From the NCBI RefSeq assembly GCF_002865605.1, contig NZ_CP025583.1, positions 290,501 to 354,500 on the forward strand: a stretch of 64,000 nucleotides of DNA, written 5' to 3'. Origin of the DNA: Paracoccus jeotgali. Lineage in GTDB: Bacteria > Pseudomonadota > Alphaproteobacteria > Rhodobacterales > Rhodobacteraceae. Position numbers and translations under genes: made by a program. The notes beneath the pieces were generated by a model. It had not been told where the DNA came from. It did no database searches and saw only the letters and a program-made list of their open reading frames with translations. The first letter of the stretch is position 1; each line of letters begins with the position of its first letter. This document shows positions 1 through 9,137 of this stretch, piece by piece.

Positions 1-51
1 CGCGGTCGGGCCGTCGATCTCGACCCCCTGCCATGTCAGACGCGATTCCAT
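1..51 (-). CDS. possible 5' end of a divergent gene (partial, unidentified)
   Basis: An open frame on the minus strand starts at the ATG at 51 and runs off the left edge without a stop, giving about 17 residues that begin MESRLTWQGVEIDG. It lies head-to-head with pyrB, with about 114 bp between the two starts, a plausible arrangement for a divergent gene. A second in-window ATG on this strand at 34 lies in another frame. The fragment is too short to identify a family, so this is a low-confidence call based only on the open frame and its placement. Confidence 0.28.
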   Translation of the reverse strand, partial: MESRLTWQGVEIDGPTA

Positions 52-104
52 GCCGCGACCCTAGGGCCGGGGCATGGCTGCGGCAAGGCCCGCGCCGCCC
101 GCAC

Positions 105-133
105 TTGCCGCATCCCGCGCGGTTTGCGATAGA
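105..133 (+). promoter_or_regulatory. candidate sigma70-type promoter of the pyrB operon
   Basis: TTGCCG (105-110) and GATAGA (128-133) are separated by 17 bp and lie about 32 bp before the pyrB start. The TTGC-type -35 box is typical of Rhodobacterales housekeeping promoters. This is a motif match by eye, not a mapped start. Confidence 0.42.
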
Positions 134-165
134 GGAACCGCACCGGACCAGCGAAGGGGTTCCTG

Positions 166-1131
166 ATGACGTTCCGCGCCCGACATCTGCTGGGGATCGA
201 ACCGCTTTCGCCCTCGGACATCACCTCGATCCTCGATCTGGCGGACAGCTATGTCGCGCTGAACCGGCGCACGATCAAGCGCGCGGACGCGCTGGCGGGG
301 ATGACGCAGATCAACATGTTCTTCGAGAACTCGACCCGCACCCAGGCGAGCTTCGAGCTGGCCGGGATGCGGCTGGGGGCGGATGTGATGAACATGTCGA
401 TGGCGCAATCCAGCCTGAAAAAGGGCGAGACGCTGATCGACACCGCGCTGACGCTGAACGCCATGCGGCCCGATCTGCTGGTCGTGCGCCACCCGCAATC
501 CGGCGCGGTCAACCTGCTGGCGGAAAAGGTGAATTGCGCCGTGCTGAACGCCGGCGACGGGCGGCACGAGCATCCGACGCAGGCGTTGCTGGACGCGCTG
601 ACCATCCGCCGCGCCAAGGGGCGGCTGCACCGGCTGACGGTCGCGATCTGCGGCGACATCGCGCATAGCCGGGTCGCGCGTTCGAACCTGCTGCTGCTGG
701 GCAAGATGGAAAGCCGCCTGCGCCTGATCGGCCCGGCCACACTGATGCCCGCCGGCGCCGCCGAACTGGGCTGCGAGGTCTATGAGGACATGCGCGAGGG
801 GCTGCAGGGCGCCGATGTGGTGATGATGCTGCGCCTGCAGCGCGAGCGGATGGATGGCGGCTTCATCCCGTCCGAGCGGGAATATTACCACCGCTGGGGG
901 CTGAACGCGGACAAGCTCGCCTGCGCCGCGCCCGACGCCATCGTCATGCATCCCGGCCCGATGAATCGCGGCGTCGAGATCGACGGCACCATCGCCGACG
1001 ACATCAACCGCAGCGTCATTCAGGACCAGGTCGAGATGGGCGTCGCCGTCCGCATGGCAGCGATGGACCTGCTCGCGCGCAACCTGCGCGCCGAGCGCGG
1101 GCTGGCGGCGGCCGGTGGGCAATATGTCTAG
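166..1131 (+). CDS. pyrB: aspartate carbamoyltransferase catalytic subunit
   Basis: PyrB condenses carbamoyl phosphate with aspartate to carbamoyl-aspartate, the committed step of pyrimidine synthesis in the cytosol. The 321-residue protein has the carbamoyl-phosphate loop STRT (residues 56-59), the SSLKKGET segment with its Lys near 85, the HPTQ motif near 136-139 and an [11 protein letters not shown] stretch near the C-terminus. The length fits the family. GAAGGGG lies about 8 nt before the ATG. It is the first gene of a tightly coupled group followed by a membrane protein, a PyrC homologue and plsY. No pyrI regulatory gene is nearby. The catalytically degenerate PyrC homologue downstream suggests the PyrB-PyrC' assembly known from pseudomonads; that is an inference. 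Confidence 0.96.
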   Translation: MTFRARHLLGIEPLSPSDITSILDLADSYVALNRRTIKRADALAGMTQINMFFENSTRTQASFELAGMRLGADVMNMSMAQSSLKKGETLIDTALTLNAMRPDLLVVRHPQSGAVNLLAEKVNCAVLNAGDGRHEHPTQALLDALTIRRAKGRLHRLTVAICGDIAHSRVARSNLLLLGKMESRLRLIGPATLMPAGAAELGCEVYEDMREGLQGADVVMMLRLQRERMDGGFIPSEREYYHRWGLNADKLACAAPDAIVMHPGPMNRGVEIDGTIADDINRSVIQDQVEMGVAVRMAAMDLLARNLRAERGLAAAGGQYV

Positions 1132-1687
1132 AACCGCCACCCTGTCGGGCGAGACGCCCGGTCCGGGCTGGCAGGGCATCCTCGATCCGGGCGAGCGCAT
1201 CCTGTGGCAGGGCCAGCCCGACAGCCGCCCGCATATCGGACTGGCGGAGATCAAATCGGCGACGCCGGGGCTGATGATGTCGGGCTTCGCGCTGATCTGG
1301 ATGCTGATGGCGGCGCAGGCGAGCCTGCTGTTCGCCATGTTCGGGCTGCTGTTTCTGGGCAAGGGCGTGCTGGACGTGGCGCAACGGCTGATCCTGCCCT
1401 CGTTCACCCGCTCGCGCAGCTGGTACACGCTGACCGACCGCCGGGCCATCGTCGCGACCGACCTGCCGTTCCAGGGCAGGCGGCTGAAAAGCTGGCCCAT
1501 CGGCCCCGCCTCGCTGGTCGAATATGTCGCCAGCGAGCCGCCCAGCGTGCTTTTCGGTCCCGAGACCATCGACCGGCGCGAGCGCGCCGGGTTCCACTTC
1601 ATCCCCGAGGCCGACCGGGTCATGACGCTGCTGCGCCAGATCCAGTCCGGCCGGGCCGCCACCGCGCCAGAGGAAGGCTTTCGATGA
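1124..1687 (+). CDS. PH-like domain membrane protein in the pyr operon
   Basis: This 187-residue protein begins at the ATG at 1124, overlapping the end of pyrB by 8 nt; a GTG at 1115 is in frame but less likely. Near residue 20 it has the [10 protein letters not shown] stretch common at the start of bacterial PH-like (YdbT/DUF304-type) proteins. A hydrophobic hairpin of one or two membrane segments follows at about residues 45-80. Next comes a soluble part with [10 protein letters not shown], a signature of bacterial PH domains. The function is unknown. It ends in an ATGA overlap with the pyrC homologue, so it is translationally coupled on both sides. Its place in a pyrimidine operon could reflect a membrane-associated role or simply a conserved gene order. 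Confidence 0.82.
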   Translation: MSRTATLSGETPGPGWQGILDPGERILWQGQPDSRPHIGLAEIKSATPGLMMSGFALIWMLMAAQASLLFAMFGLLFLGKGVLDVAQRLILPSFTRSRSWYTLTDRRAIVATDLPFQGRRLKSWPIGPASLVEYVASEPPSVLFGPETIDRRERAGFHFIPEADRVMTLLRQIQSGRAATAPEEGFR

Positions 1688-2949
1688 TCCTGCATTTCGA
1701 CAATGCGCGCCTGATCGACCCCGAACAGGACCGCGATGCGCCGGGCAGCCTGACGGTCAGCGACGGTGTCATCACAGCCCGCGACGGCGCCGCGCCCGAC
1801 GGGGCCAAGGTGATCGATTGCGGCGGGCGCTGTCTGGCGCCGGGGATCGTCGACTGGGGCGTCAAGGTCGGTGAGCCGGGCGAGCGGCACAAGGAATCCT
1901 ATGCCAGCGCCGGGCGCGCGGCGGCGGCGGGCGGCATCACCACCATGGTCGTGCGGCCCGACACGAACCCGCCGCTCGACACGCCCGAGGCGCTCTCCTT
2001 CGTCATCCGCCGCGCCGCCGATGATGCGGCGGTCCGCGTCCGCCACATGGCCGCGCTGACCCGGCGCCGCGAGGGGCGCGAGATGGTCGAGATGGCGTTT
2101 CTGCTGGATGCGGGCGCCGTGGCCTTCACCGACGGGGTTCGCGTGGTCGCCGATACGCGGCTGATGAGCCGCTGCCTGACCTATGCGCGCGGGCTGGGCG
2201 CGCTGATCGTCGGCCACCCGCAAGAGCCGATCCTGTCGCGCGGCGCGGCGGCGACCAAGGGGAAATTCGCCTCGCTCTACGGCATTCCCGACGTCTCGCC
2301 GCTGGCCGAGCTGATGGGCCTTGAGCGTGATCTGGCCCTGGTGGCGATGACCGGCGGGCGCTATCACGCCGACCAGATCACCACGGCGGCGGCCTTGCCC
2401 GCTCTGGCCCGCGCGCGCAAGGCGGGGCTGGACGTCACGGCGGGCGTCTCGATCCATCACCTGACGCTGAACGAGTTCGACGTCGCCGGCTATCGGACCT
2501 TTTTCCGCTTCACCCCGCCGCTGCGGACCGAAGATGACCGGGCGGCAATGGTCCGGGCCGTGGCCGAGGGCGAGATCGACGTCATCGCCTCGTTCCACAC
2601 GCCGCAGGACGAGGAATCGAAGCGCCTGCCCTATGCCGAGGCCGCGCCGGGGGCGGTGGGGCTTCAGACCCTGCTGCCGGCGGCGCTGCGGCTGCATCAT
2701 CAGGACGGGCTGACGCTGGCGCAGCTGTTCCGGGCGCTGTCGCTGAACCCCGCGCGCCGGCTGGGCCTGCCGGGCGGGACGCTGGCGGTGGACGCGCCGG
2801 CCGATCTGGTGCTGTTCGATCCCGGCGCGCCCTTCGTGCTCGACCGCTTCGCGCTGCTGTCGAAGTCCAAGAACACGCCCTTTGACGGGGCGCGGATGCA
2901 GGGGCGGGTGCTGGGCACCTGGGTCGGCGGCGAGAGGGTGTTTGGATGA
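1684..2949 (+). CDS. pyrC': dihydroorotase-like protein PyrC' (probably non-catalytic)
   Basis: This 421-residue amidohydrolase-fold protein aligns with class I dihydroorotases over its whole length, but the catalytic sites are gone. Where active enzymes have D-x-H-x-H-x-R it reads DWGVKVG (57-63), so both metal-binding His are replaced by Gly59 and Lys61. The later His of the HIST-type motif is Gln231 (HADQIT). The catalytic Asp of the TDHAPH motif is Phe304 (ASFHTPQ). His178 remains. In pseudomonads a degenerate PyrC' next to PyrB is needed for assembly of active aspartate carbamoyltransferase; I infer the same role here. A functional dihydroorotase should then be encoded elsewhere. The start follows the previous stop by an ATGA overlap and the end overlaps plsY the same way. 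Confidence 0.9.
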   Translation: MILHFDNARLIDPEQDRDAPGSLTVSDGVITARDGAAPDGAKVIDCGGRCLAPGIVDWGVKVGEPGERHKESYASAGRAAAAGGITTMVVRPDTNPPLDTPEALSFVIRRAADDAAVRVRHMAALTRRREGREMVEMAFLLDAGAVAFTDGVRVVADTRLMSRCLTYARGLGALIVGHPQEPILSRGAAATKGKFASLYGIPDVSPLAELMGLERDLALVAMTGGRYHADQITTAAALPALARARKAGLDVTAGVSIHHLTLNEFDVAGYRTFFRFTPPLRTEDDRAAMVRAVAEGEIDVIASFHTPQDEESKRLPYAEAAPGAVGLQTLLPAALRLHHQDGLTLAQLFRALSLNPARRLGLPGGTLAVDAPADLVLFDPGAPFVLDRFALLSKSKNTPFDGARMQGRVLGTWVGGERVFG

Positions 2950-3530
2950 TGGCGGCATTGTGGGCGTTTGCGGGGTATCTGCTGGGCTCGATTCCCTTCG
3001 GCATCGTGATCACGCGGCTGCTGGGGCTGGGCGATCTGCGCCAGATCGGGTCGGGCAATATCGGTGCGACGAACGTCCTGCGCACCGGGCACAAGGGCGC
3101 GGCGCTGGCGACGCTGCTGCTGGACAGCGGCAAGGGCGCGATCGCGGTGCTGCTGGCCCGCTGGCTGGGCGGCGACATCGCGGCGGTGCTGGCCGGGGCG
3201 GGGGCGATCCTGGGACATTGCTTTCCGGTCTGGCTCGGCTTTCGCGGCGGCAAGGGGGTGGCGACCTTCCTCGGGACGGTGATCGCGCTGTCGTGGCCGC
3301 TGGGGTTGATGTGCTGCGCGATCTGGCTGGTGGCGGCGGCGATCTTCCGGATCAGTTCGCTCGCCGCGCTGATTGCGGCGACGGCGTCGCCGCTGATCGC
3401 GGTGGCGATGGGCCAAAGCCTGATCGCGGCGGCGGTGGCCTTCATGGCCGCATTGGTGATCTTTCGCCACCGCGAGAATATCGAGCGGCTGCGCGCCGGC
3501 ACCGAACCCAGGATCGGCCGCAAGCGATGA
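2946..3530 (+). CDS. plsY: glycerol-3-phosphate acyltransferase PlsY
   Basis: PlsY transfers the acyl group from acyl-phosphate to glycerol-3-phosphate, making lysophosphatidic acid at the inner membrane for phospholipid synthesis. The 194-residue protein is strongly hydrophobic with several membrane segments. It shows the family motifs GSIPFG near residue 14, GSGNIGATNVLR near 38-49 and GHCFPVWLGFRGGKGVAT near 91-108, all on the expected loops. It starts in an ATGA overlap with the pyrC homologue and is the last gene of the pyr group. The next gene converges from the other strand about 60 bp away. Confidence 0.96.
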   Translation: MMAALWAFAGYLLGSIPFGIVITRLLGLGDLRQIGSGNIGATNVLRTGHKGAALATLLLDSGKGAIAVLLARWLGGDIAAVLAGAGAILGHCFPVWLGFRGGKGVATFLGTVIALSWPLGLMCCAIWLVAAAIFRISSLAALIAATASPLIAVAMGQSLIAAAVAFMAALVIFRHRENIERLRAGTEPRIGRKR

Positions 3531-3588
3531 TTGAGCGTCCATTGGGCGTTCGTGTTGCACTGTGATCCGGTTGCCGCCGGCCATGGGA

Positions 3589-4887
3589 TCAACTCTCACG
3601 CATGGCACGGGCAAAGTAATCCGTGAACGGCTTCAGCAGATAGGCGGCAGGGCTGCGCAGGCCGGTCTGGATGTGGATCTCGACCGGCATCCCGGGCAGC
3701 AGCGGCAGGTCGCCAGCGCCGCCCGCCGAAATCGCGATCTCGGCGCGGTAGAAGATGCCGCGCGTCGTCTCGTCGGTCAGCGCGTCGGCCGAGATGCGAT
3801 CGACCACCGCCTCGATCTGCGGCGTGAGGCGGGTGTTGAAGCCGGGCAGATGCAGCCGGACCGGCTGCCCCGGGCGCACCTCGTCGATGTGGATCGCGGC
3901 GATGCGGGCCGCGACGACCAGAGGCCGGTCCTGCGGCACCAGATACAGCACCGGATCGGCGGGCCGCAGCACGGCGCGGGGCGTGGTGATCTGCAACTGA
4001 TGCACGATCCCGGCGACCGGCGCGGTGATGTCCAGCCGCGCGATGCGGTCGCGCAGCGCCTGACGCCGCTCGGCCAGTTCCAGCTCGCGATAGCCGAGGT
4101 CGCGCAGCTCGCTCTCGGCCTGCTCGCGCCGCTCGCCCTGCCGCTGCAGCCGCGTCATGGCGATCTCGGCCTTGCGCGCCTCGGCCTGCGCCTTCAGCGC
4201 CTGCAGCTCACCGATCTGTCCCTCGATGGCCGCCGCTTCTCGCTCCAAGGCCAGGATGCGCGGCATCTGGGCCAGCCCCTTGTCTAGCAGGCTGCGCTGA
4301 TTGGCCAGTTCTTCCGCGATCAGGCCACGCTGCGTTCGGACGGCAGCCGCCTGCGCGTCGATCCCGTCGATCTGGCTGGTCAACTGGTCAAGCTGGATCG
4401 CAAGCTGGTCCAGCGACTGCTGAAAGCCCAGCAGACGGGCCGCGAACAGGCTCTCCTGCCCCGCGAGCACGTCGCGCAGGCGCGGGTCTGCGCGCGCGGC
4501 GGCTGTGAGCGGGTCCGGAAACCGGATCTCGGCGCTGCCGTCGCGTTCCGCCTCGAGCCGGCCACGGCGGGCGAGAACCTCGTGATACTGCCCCTCAATG
4601 ATGGTCAGTTCGGTCTGCAGCAGACTGCCGTCGAGGCGGATCAGCACCTCGCCCTGTTCGACCGGCTGGCCATCGCGCACGAGGATCTGCGCCACCACCC
4701 CGCCATCGGGATGCTGGACGATCTGGCGATGCTGCTCGACCTCGATCTGGCCGCTGGCGACGATGGCGCCGGCGATGCGGGCGCTGGCGGCCCAGACGCC
4801 GAAGCCCGCGACCAGCACGAACAGCGCCGCCAGCCCCATGATCAGCGGCCCGCGCGCGGACGCGCGACCGGTGGCGCCCCGGCTCAT
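3589..4887 (-). CDS. HlyD-type membrane fusion protein of a type I secretion system
   Basis: This 432-residue periplasmic adaptor would link the inner-membrane ABC transporter to an outer-membrane TolC channel. It starts at 4887 (MSRGATGRAS), in an ATGA overlap with the ABC gene; the open frame upstream is antisense-like noise. One membrane segment lies at about residues 15-35, followed by a biotinyl-lipoyl-like part (VEQHRQIVQHPDGG near 50). A long helical coiled-coil rich in Glu, Arg, Gln and Leu spans about 100-290. A beta-barrel C-terminal region follows with PVAGIVHQLQ near 300. Order and length fit the PrtE/HlyD family. No outer-membrane partner or secreted substrate is encoded in the window. 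Confidence 0.9.
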   Translation of the reverse strand: MSRGATGRASARGPLIMGLAALFVLVAGFGVWAASARIAGAIVASGQIEVEQHRQIVQHPDGGVVAQILVRDGQPVEQGEVLIRLDGSLLQTELTIIEGQYHEVLARRGRLEAERDGSAEIRFPDPLTAAARADPRLRDVLAGQESLFAARLLGFQQSLDQLAIQLDQLTSQIDGIDAQAAAVRTQRGLIAEELANQRSLLDKGLAQMPRILALEREAAAIEGQIGELQALKAQAEARKAEIAMTRLQRQGERREQAESELRDLGYRELELAERRQALRDRIARLDITAPVAGIVHQLQITTPRAVLRPADPVLYLVPQDRPLVVAARIAAIHIDEVRPGQPVRLHLPGFNTRLTPQIEAVVDRISADALTDETTRGIFYRAEIAISAGGAGDLPLLPGMPVEIHIQTGLRSPAAYLLKPFTDYFARAMRES

Positions 4888-6602
4888 GCCACACCCCCGG
4901 CCATGCGCGCATTGCGGATCACCTGCGCGTTCTGTACCACCGATTTCAGCACCTCGTCGCGCGGCCCAGAGCGCCGGACCACGCCGCGTTCCAGCACCAG
5001 CAGCAGGTCGCATTCGGCAATCGCGGCCGGGCGATGCGCCATGATCATCACCGCGCCGCCCTGCGCCTTGAGGCGCCGAATGGCGCTGTTCAGCGCCATC
5101 GAGCCCTCATTGTCGAGGTTCGCGTTGGGCTCGTCCAGGACCAGCAGCACCGGGTCGGTGTAGAGCGCCCGCGCCAGACCGATCCGCTGGATCTGCCCGC
5201 CCGACAGCTGCGCGCCCGCCTGCGACAGCGGCGTGTCGTAGCCGTCCGAGAGGTCGAGGATCATCTGGTGGGCGTCGGCGGCGCGGGCGGCCTGAACGAC
5301 GCGCTCGGCATCCGGCTGCGGGTCGAGCCGGGCGATGTTCTCGGCCACGCTGCCGTCGAACAGCGTCACCTGCTGCGGCAGATAGCCGATCAGCCGGCCC
5401 AGCGCATCGGGCGCATATTGATCCAGCGCGGCACCACCCAGGCGGATCGACCCCGCCGCCTGCGGCCAAGCGCCGATCACCGCGCGCGCCAGCGTCGATT
5501 TGCCGGCGCCAGAGGTGCCGATGACGCCGACCGCCTGTCCCGGCTCCAGCACCAGGTCCAGCCCGCGCAGCGTCGGCAGCCGCCGGCCCGGCGGGATAAC
5601 GTCGAGGCGGTCGATCTCGAGCCGCGCGACGGGCCGGGGCAGGGCGGTGCGCGCCGGGGCCTGTGGGCAGCGCGAGAGCAGCGCCGCCAGATCGCGCCAG
5701 CCGTCCTGCGCGCGCTGCACGCGCGGCCATTGCGCGACCAGCACCTCGACCGGCTGCAGGGCGCGGCCCATCAGGATCGAGGCCGCGATCATGGCGCCGG
5801 GGCTGAGCTGCCCGCGCAGGACCAGCCACGCGCCAACCGCGAGCATCCCGCTTTGCAGGAACATGCGGAAGCCGCGCGAGATGGTGGCGTAAAGCAGGCC
5901 GGTATCGCCGCTTTGCAGGGCGGCTTCCGCCGCGCGGTCGCGCAGGCGCAGCCAGCGCGTCAGGCTCGCATCGCGCATCCCGAGCGCGGCGATCAGCTCG
6001 CCGTCATGCCGGAACAGCTCTGACATGCGGTCGGCGGATTGGCCGGCGCTGGTCAACTCGCGCAGCGCCCGGCGACCGGCGAGCTGGTTGAGCCATGTCG
6101 TCAGCACCAGCACCGCGCCGCCAATCAGGGCGACGCCGCCTAGCAACGGGTGGAACACGAAGACCGCGCCCAGATAGATCGGCGCAAAGGGCAGGTCGAA
6201 CACCGCCAGCGCCACCGGAGAGGCGATCAGCCCGCGCACCGCGTCCAGATCGCGCACGCCGCCGCGCGGGGGCGCGTTGTCCGGCCCCCGCGACAGCGCC
6301 GCATCGAAGACCCGCGCCTGCAATCGGTCCTGCCAGCGCAGCGCGATGCGTTGCATGATCCGGCCGCGCGCCAGATCGACGATGCCGAGGATGATGAACA
6401 GGAACACCACCAGCAGAAACAGCGCCGCGAGGGTCTCGACCGAGTGCGACACCAGCACGCGGTCATAGGTCTGCAGCATGAACAGCGGGCCGGTCAGCAT
6501 CAGCAGGTTGACGGTCAGCGAGAACAGCGCGACGCAGGCCAGCAGCCCGGTGCTGCCCTGTCCGGCCCGGTGCAGCTCGGCCCTGCCGTCACGATCAGCC
6601 AT
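4884..6602 (-). CDS. type I secretion ABC permease/ATPase (PrtD-like)
   Basis: This half transporter of 572 residues has an N-terminal membrane domain and a C-terminal ATPase, the layout of PrtD/HlyB-type exporters without a C39 peptidase domain. The start at 6602 (MADRDGRAEL) is followed by hydrophobic segments at about 18-45 and 52-80 and more around 150-200 and 260-310. The ATPase shows Walker A GTSGAGKST, the signature LSGGQIQR, Walker B LLVLDEP and the switch His in IMAHRP. It is coupled by an ATGA overlap to the HlyD-type gene and probably exports an RTX-like protein encoded elsewhere. Confidence 0.91.
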   Translation of the reverse strand: MADRDGRAELHRAGQGSTGLLACVALFSLTVNLLMLTGPLFMLQTYDRVLVSHSVETLAALFLLVVFLFIILGIVDLARGRIMQRIALRWQDRLQARVFDAALSRGPDNAPPRGGVRDLDAVRGLIASPVALAVFDLPFAPIYLGAVFVFHPLLGGVALIGGAVLVLTTWLNQLAGRRALRELTSAGQSADRMSELFRHDGELIAALGMRDASLTRWLRLRDRAAEAALQSGDTGLLYATISRGFRMFLQSGMLAVGAWLVLRGQLSPGAMIAASILMGRALQPVEVLVAQWPRVQRAQDGWRDLAALLSRCPQAPARTALPRPVARLEIDRLDVIPPGRRLPTLRGLDLVLEPGQAVGVIGTSGAGKSTLARAVIGAWPQAAGSIRLGGAALDQYAPDALGRLIGYLPQQVTLFDGSVAENIARLDPQPDAERVVQAARAADAHQMILDLSDGYDTPLSQAGAQLSGGQIQRIGLARALYTDPVLLVLDEPNANLDNEGSMALNSAIRRLKAQGGAVMIMAHRPAAIAECDLLLVLERGVVRRSGPRDEVLKSVVQNAQVIRNARMAGGVA

Positions 6603-6703
6603 GCCCAACCCCCATCTTTGCCCGTCGCCCCGGTTCGGGCGAATCGCGCAAGATCGGGTATAGGGCAGAAAGATTACCAACCGCTTGCTGCGGGCCGGTG
6701 GGG

Positions 6704-6725
6704 GCGGGGCGCCATCGCGCCCCGC
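6704..6725 (-). terminator. GC-rich hairpin after the PBP1A gene
   Basis: A perfect 9-bp inverted repeat, GCGGGGCGC with a CATC loop, lies just after the PBP1A stop on the minus strand. There is no U-run after it, so termination is likely weak or factor-dependent; it may also act as a 3' end stabiliser. Confidence 0.4.
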
Positions 6726-6729
6726 AGGG

Positions 6730-9084
6730 TCAGTTGAGGCCTTCGATGCCCCGCAGGACGTCGCCCAAGGGGTCGCTTTCCCCCGCATCGGGCGCATCGG
6801 TGACGCCGCGACCGGCATCGAGCGAGGTGAAGGTCTGCTCGGCCGAGCGGGGCGGGCCGCCACTGCCGCCCTGTCCCAAGGCCTGCGACAGCGCGTCGGC
6901 CAGCGGCTCTGCGCTGCCGCTGACCAGCGGCTGCCCGGCAGGCGCACCGGCGGAATCGCCCTGCATGTCGCTTAGCGCCGCCGACAGCGCATCGGCCAGC
7001 GCGTCGTCGCCGCGCACCGAAGGCGCCACGCCGTCGCCGATCCGCGAGCCCTCGTCGCCGACGAAGCGGCCCAGAGGCTCGGCCGGAAGGCCCTCGTGGA
7101 TGTCGGTCATCACCGCCTGCCAGATCTCGGCCGGAAGGCCACCGCCGGTCACACCGCTGAGCGGGGTGTTGTCGTCATAGCCCATCCAGACCCCGGTCAC
7201 GAACTGGTCGGTGAAGCCGATGAACCACGCGTCGCGATAGGACGAGGTGGTGCCGGTCTTGCCCGCCGCCTCGCGTCCCGCCAGTTTGGCGCGGGTGCCG
7301 GTGCCGTTCTGGATCACCTGCTGCATCATGTAGATCAGGTCGCGCGCCGCCTGCTGCGAGATCACCCGCTGGCCCATGCCGCCGGTCTTGGCGATCATCG
7401 GGCTGTTGTCGCCGCGCACCCGCAGCTCGACCACGCCGTAAGGCCGCACGGCGCGGCCACCATTGCGGATCCCGGCATAGGCGCCGGTCATTTCCAGCAG
7501 CGTCGTGTCGAAGACGCCCAGCCCCAGCGAGGGCACGTTGGGCAGGTTCACACCCACGCCGAATTCTTCCGCGATGCGGCGGACCGAGGCGCGGCCGGCT
7601 TTCTCCTGAATGCGGATGGTCGCCGTGTTCAGCGATTTCGACAGCGCGGTGGTCAGGGTGACATCGCCGGAGAAGCGGCGGCTGTAGTTCTGCGGCGACC
7701 ACGGGCGGCTGCCCTTGATGTTGATGGTCAGCGGGCCGTCATGGATGATGCTGTCGGGCCGCATCCCCTGATCCAGCCCGGCCGCAAAGACGAAGGGCTT
7801 GAAGCTGGACCCGGTCTGCCGCTTGGCCTGGGTGGCGCGGTTGAACACGCCCGAGACCTTGCTGTCGCGCCCGCCGATCATCGCCCGCACCGCGCCATCG
7901 GCGGACAGCACCACGACCGCGGCCTCGGCCTTGGAGCTGTCCTTGACCTTTTCGTCGAAGATCCGCTTCAGCCCGCGCTCGGCCGCCGCCTGCACCTTCT
8001 GGTCGAAGGTGGTCAGGATGGTCACATCCTCGGTCGTTTCGGTGGTCAGAAAGCCGGGCCCGGATTCCATCAGCCAGTCGGCGAAATAGCCGCCCGCACG
8101 GGCGGCGGCGGCGGCCGACAGCACGGCGGGATTGGCGCGAGCCTGCTGATACTCGGCCTCGGTGATCCGGTCCTGTTCGCGCATCAATTGCAGCACCACG
8201 GCGGCGCGATCCTGCGCGCGCTGGATGTCGGAGGTCGGCGCGAAATAGCTGGGCGCCTTCAGCAGCCCGGCCAGCATCGCCGATTCGGCCACGCTGATGT
8301 TGTCGGCGTGACGGCCGAAATACCGCTCGGCCGCGGCCTCGAAGCCGCGCGCCCCGCCGCCCAGGTAAGAGCGGTTCATGTAGATGTTGAGGATCTCGTC
8401 CTTGCTGTATTTCAGTTCCAGCGCGAAGGAGAACGGCACTTCCTTGATCTTGCGCCACAGGCTGCTTTCGCGGCACTCGGCCTCATAGGCGGCCTCGTCC
8501 TTCCAGCGGGTCGGGTCGAAGGTCTCGCCCAGGCACAGCAGTTTCGAGACCTGCTGCGTGATGGTCGAGCCGCCATGCCCGTCCAGCGGCCCGCGCCCGG
8601 CGGCCATGTTGATTCGGATCGCGCTGGCGATGCCGCGCGGGTCGATGCCCAGATGCTGATAAAAACGCCGGTCCTCGGTCGCGACCACGGCGTCGCGCAG
8701 CGAGGGCGCGATCTTGTCCGGCGTGACGGTGCCGAAGGTCTCGCCGCGCCAGGCAAAGACCTTGCCCTCGCGGTCGAGCAACGTCACCCCGCCGCGCGCG
8801 CGCCCGTCGAACAGCGCCGCGGCCTGCGGAAGCTGCGAGTAGTAATAAAAGGTCGAGACGCCGATCAGCAGCAGCACGGTGACGATCGTGGCCCAGATGG
8901 TGCCGAAAAAGGCGCGCCAAAGCAGACGGAAGAACCCGCTCACCCCCCGCGTCAACGCATTGCCGCGCCGGACCGGGGCGCGGCGGCCGGACTTGCCGCG
9001 CGGGGTCTGTGCCGAGGGCTTGGTCGGGTTCGCGTATCGCCGTTCGGCCACGACCCGACGGCGCTTGCGAGGTGGTTCTGCCAT
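6730..9084 (-). CDS. mrcA: class A penicillin-binding protein (PBP1A type)
   Basis: A bifunctional peptidoglycan glycosyltransferase and DD-transpeptidase anchored in the inner membrane. The 784-residue product starts at 9084 (MAEPPRKRRR), with a basic cytoplasmic tail and a membrane segment at about 59-80. The GT51 domain has the catalytic Glu in ATEDRRFYQH (Glu137), then GGSTITQQ and a RKIKE-type motif. The transpeptidase shows SSFK near residue 427, SLN further on and KTGTT near 608. The C-terminus is a low-complexity Gly/Ser/Asp-rich tail. The size is usual for PBP1A. It is followed on the same strand by the type I secretion genes after about 127 bp, which look like a separate unit. Confidence 0.94.
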   Translation of the reverse strand: MAEPPRKRRRVVAERRYANPTKPSAQTPRGKSGRRAPVRRGNALTRGVSGFFRLLWRAFFGTIWATIVTVLLLIGVSTFYYYSQLPQAAALFDGRARGGVTLLDREGKVFAWRGETFGTVTPDKIAPSLRDAVVATEDRRFYQHLGIDPRGIASAIRINMAAGRGPLDGHGGSTITQQVSKLLCLGETFDPTRWKDEAAYEAECRESSLWRKIKEVPFSFALELKYSKDEILNIYMNRSYLGGGARGFEAAAERYFGRHADNISVAESAMLAGLLKAPSYFAPTSDIQRAQDRAAVVLQLMREQDRITEAEYQQARANPAVLSAAAAARAGGYFADWLMESGPGFLTTETTEDVTILTTFDQKVQAAAERGLKRIFDEKVKDSSKAEAAVVVLSADGAVRAMIGGRDSKVSGVFNRATQAKRQTGSSFKPFVFAAGLDQGMRPDSIIHDGPLTINIKGSRPWSPQNYSRRFSGDVTLTTALSKSLNTATIRIQEKAGRASVRRIAEEFGVGVNLPNVPSLGLGVFDTTLLEMTGAYAGIRNGGRAVRPYGVVELRVRGDNSPMIAKTGGMGQRVISQQAARDLIYMMQQVIQNGTGTRAKLAGREAAGKTGTTSSYRDAWFIGFTDQFVTGVWMGYDDNTPLSGVTGGGLPAEIWQAVMTDIHEGLPAEPLGRFVGDEGSRIGDGVAPSVRGDDALADALSAALSDMQGDSAGAPAGQPLVSGSAEPLADALSQALGQGGSGGPPRSAEQTFTSLDAGRGVTDAPDAGESDPLGDVLRGIEGLN

Positions 9085-9137
9085 GTGCTGCCTGTATTCC
9101 TGCGCGGCCGGTTCCCCCGGCCTGATTGCCAACAGCA

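Noticed and set aside
61..2958. A long antisense open frame of about 960 codons runs opposite the pyr operon, and similar long antisense frames occur throughout.
   Set aside because: High-GC genes give few stops on the opposite strand. The translations are Arg/Ala/Gln-rich with no domain, and the sense strand has clear conserved genes.
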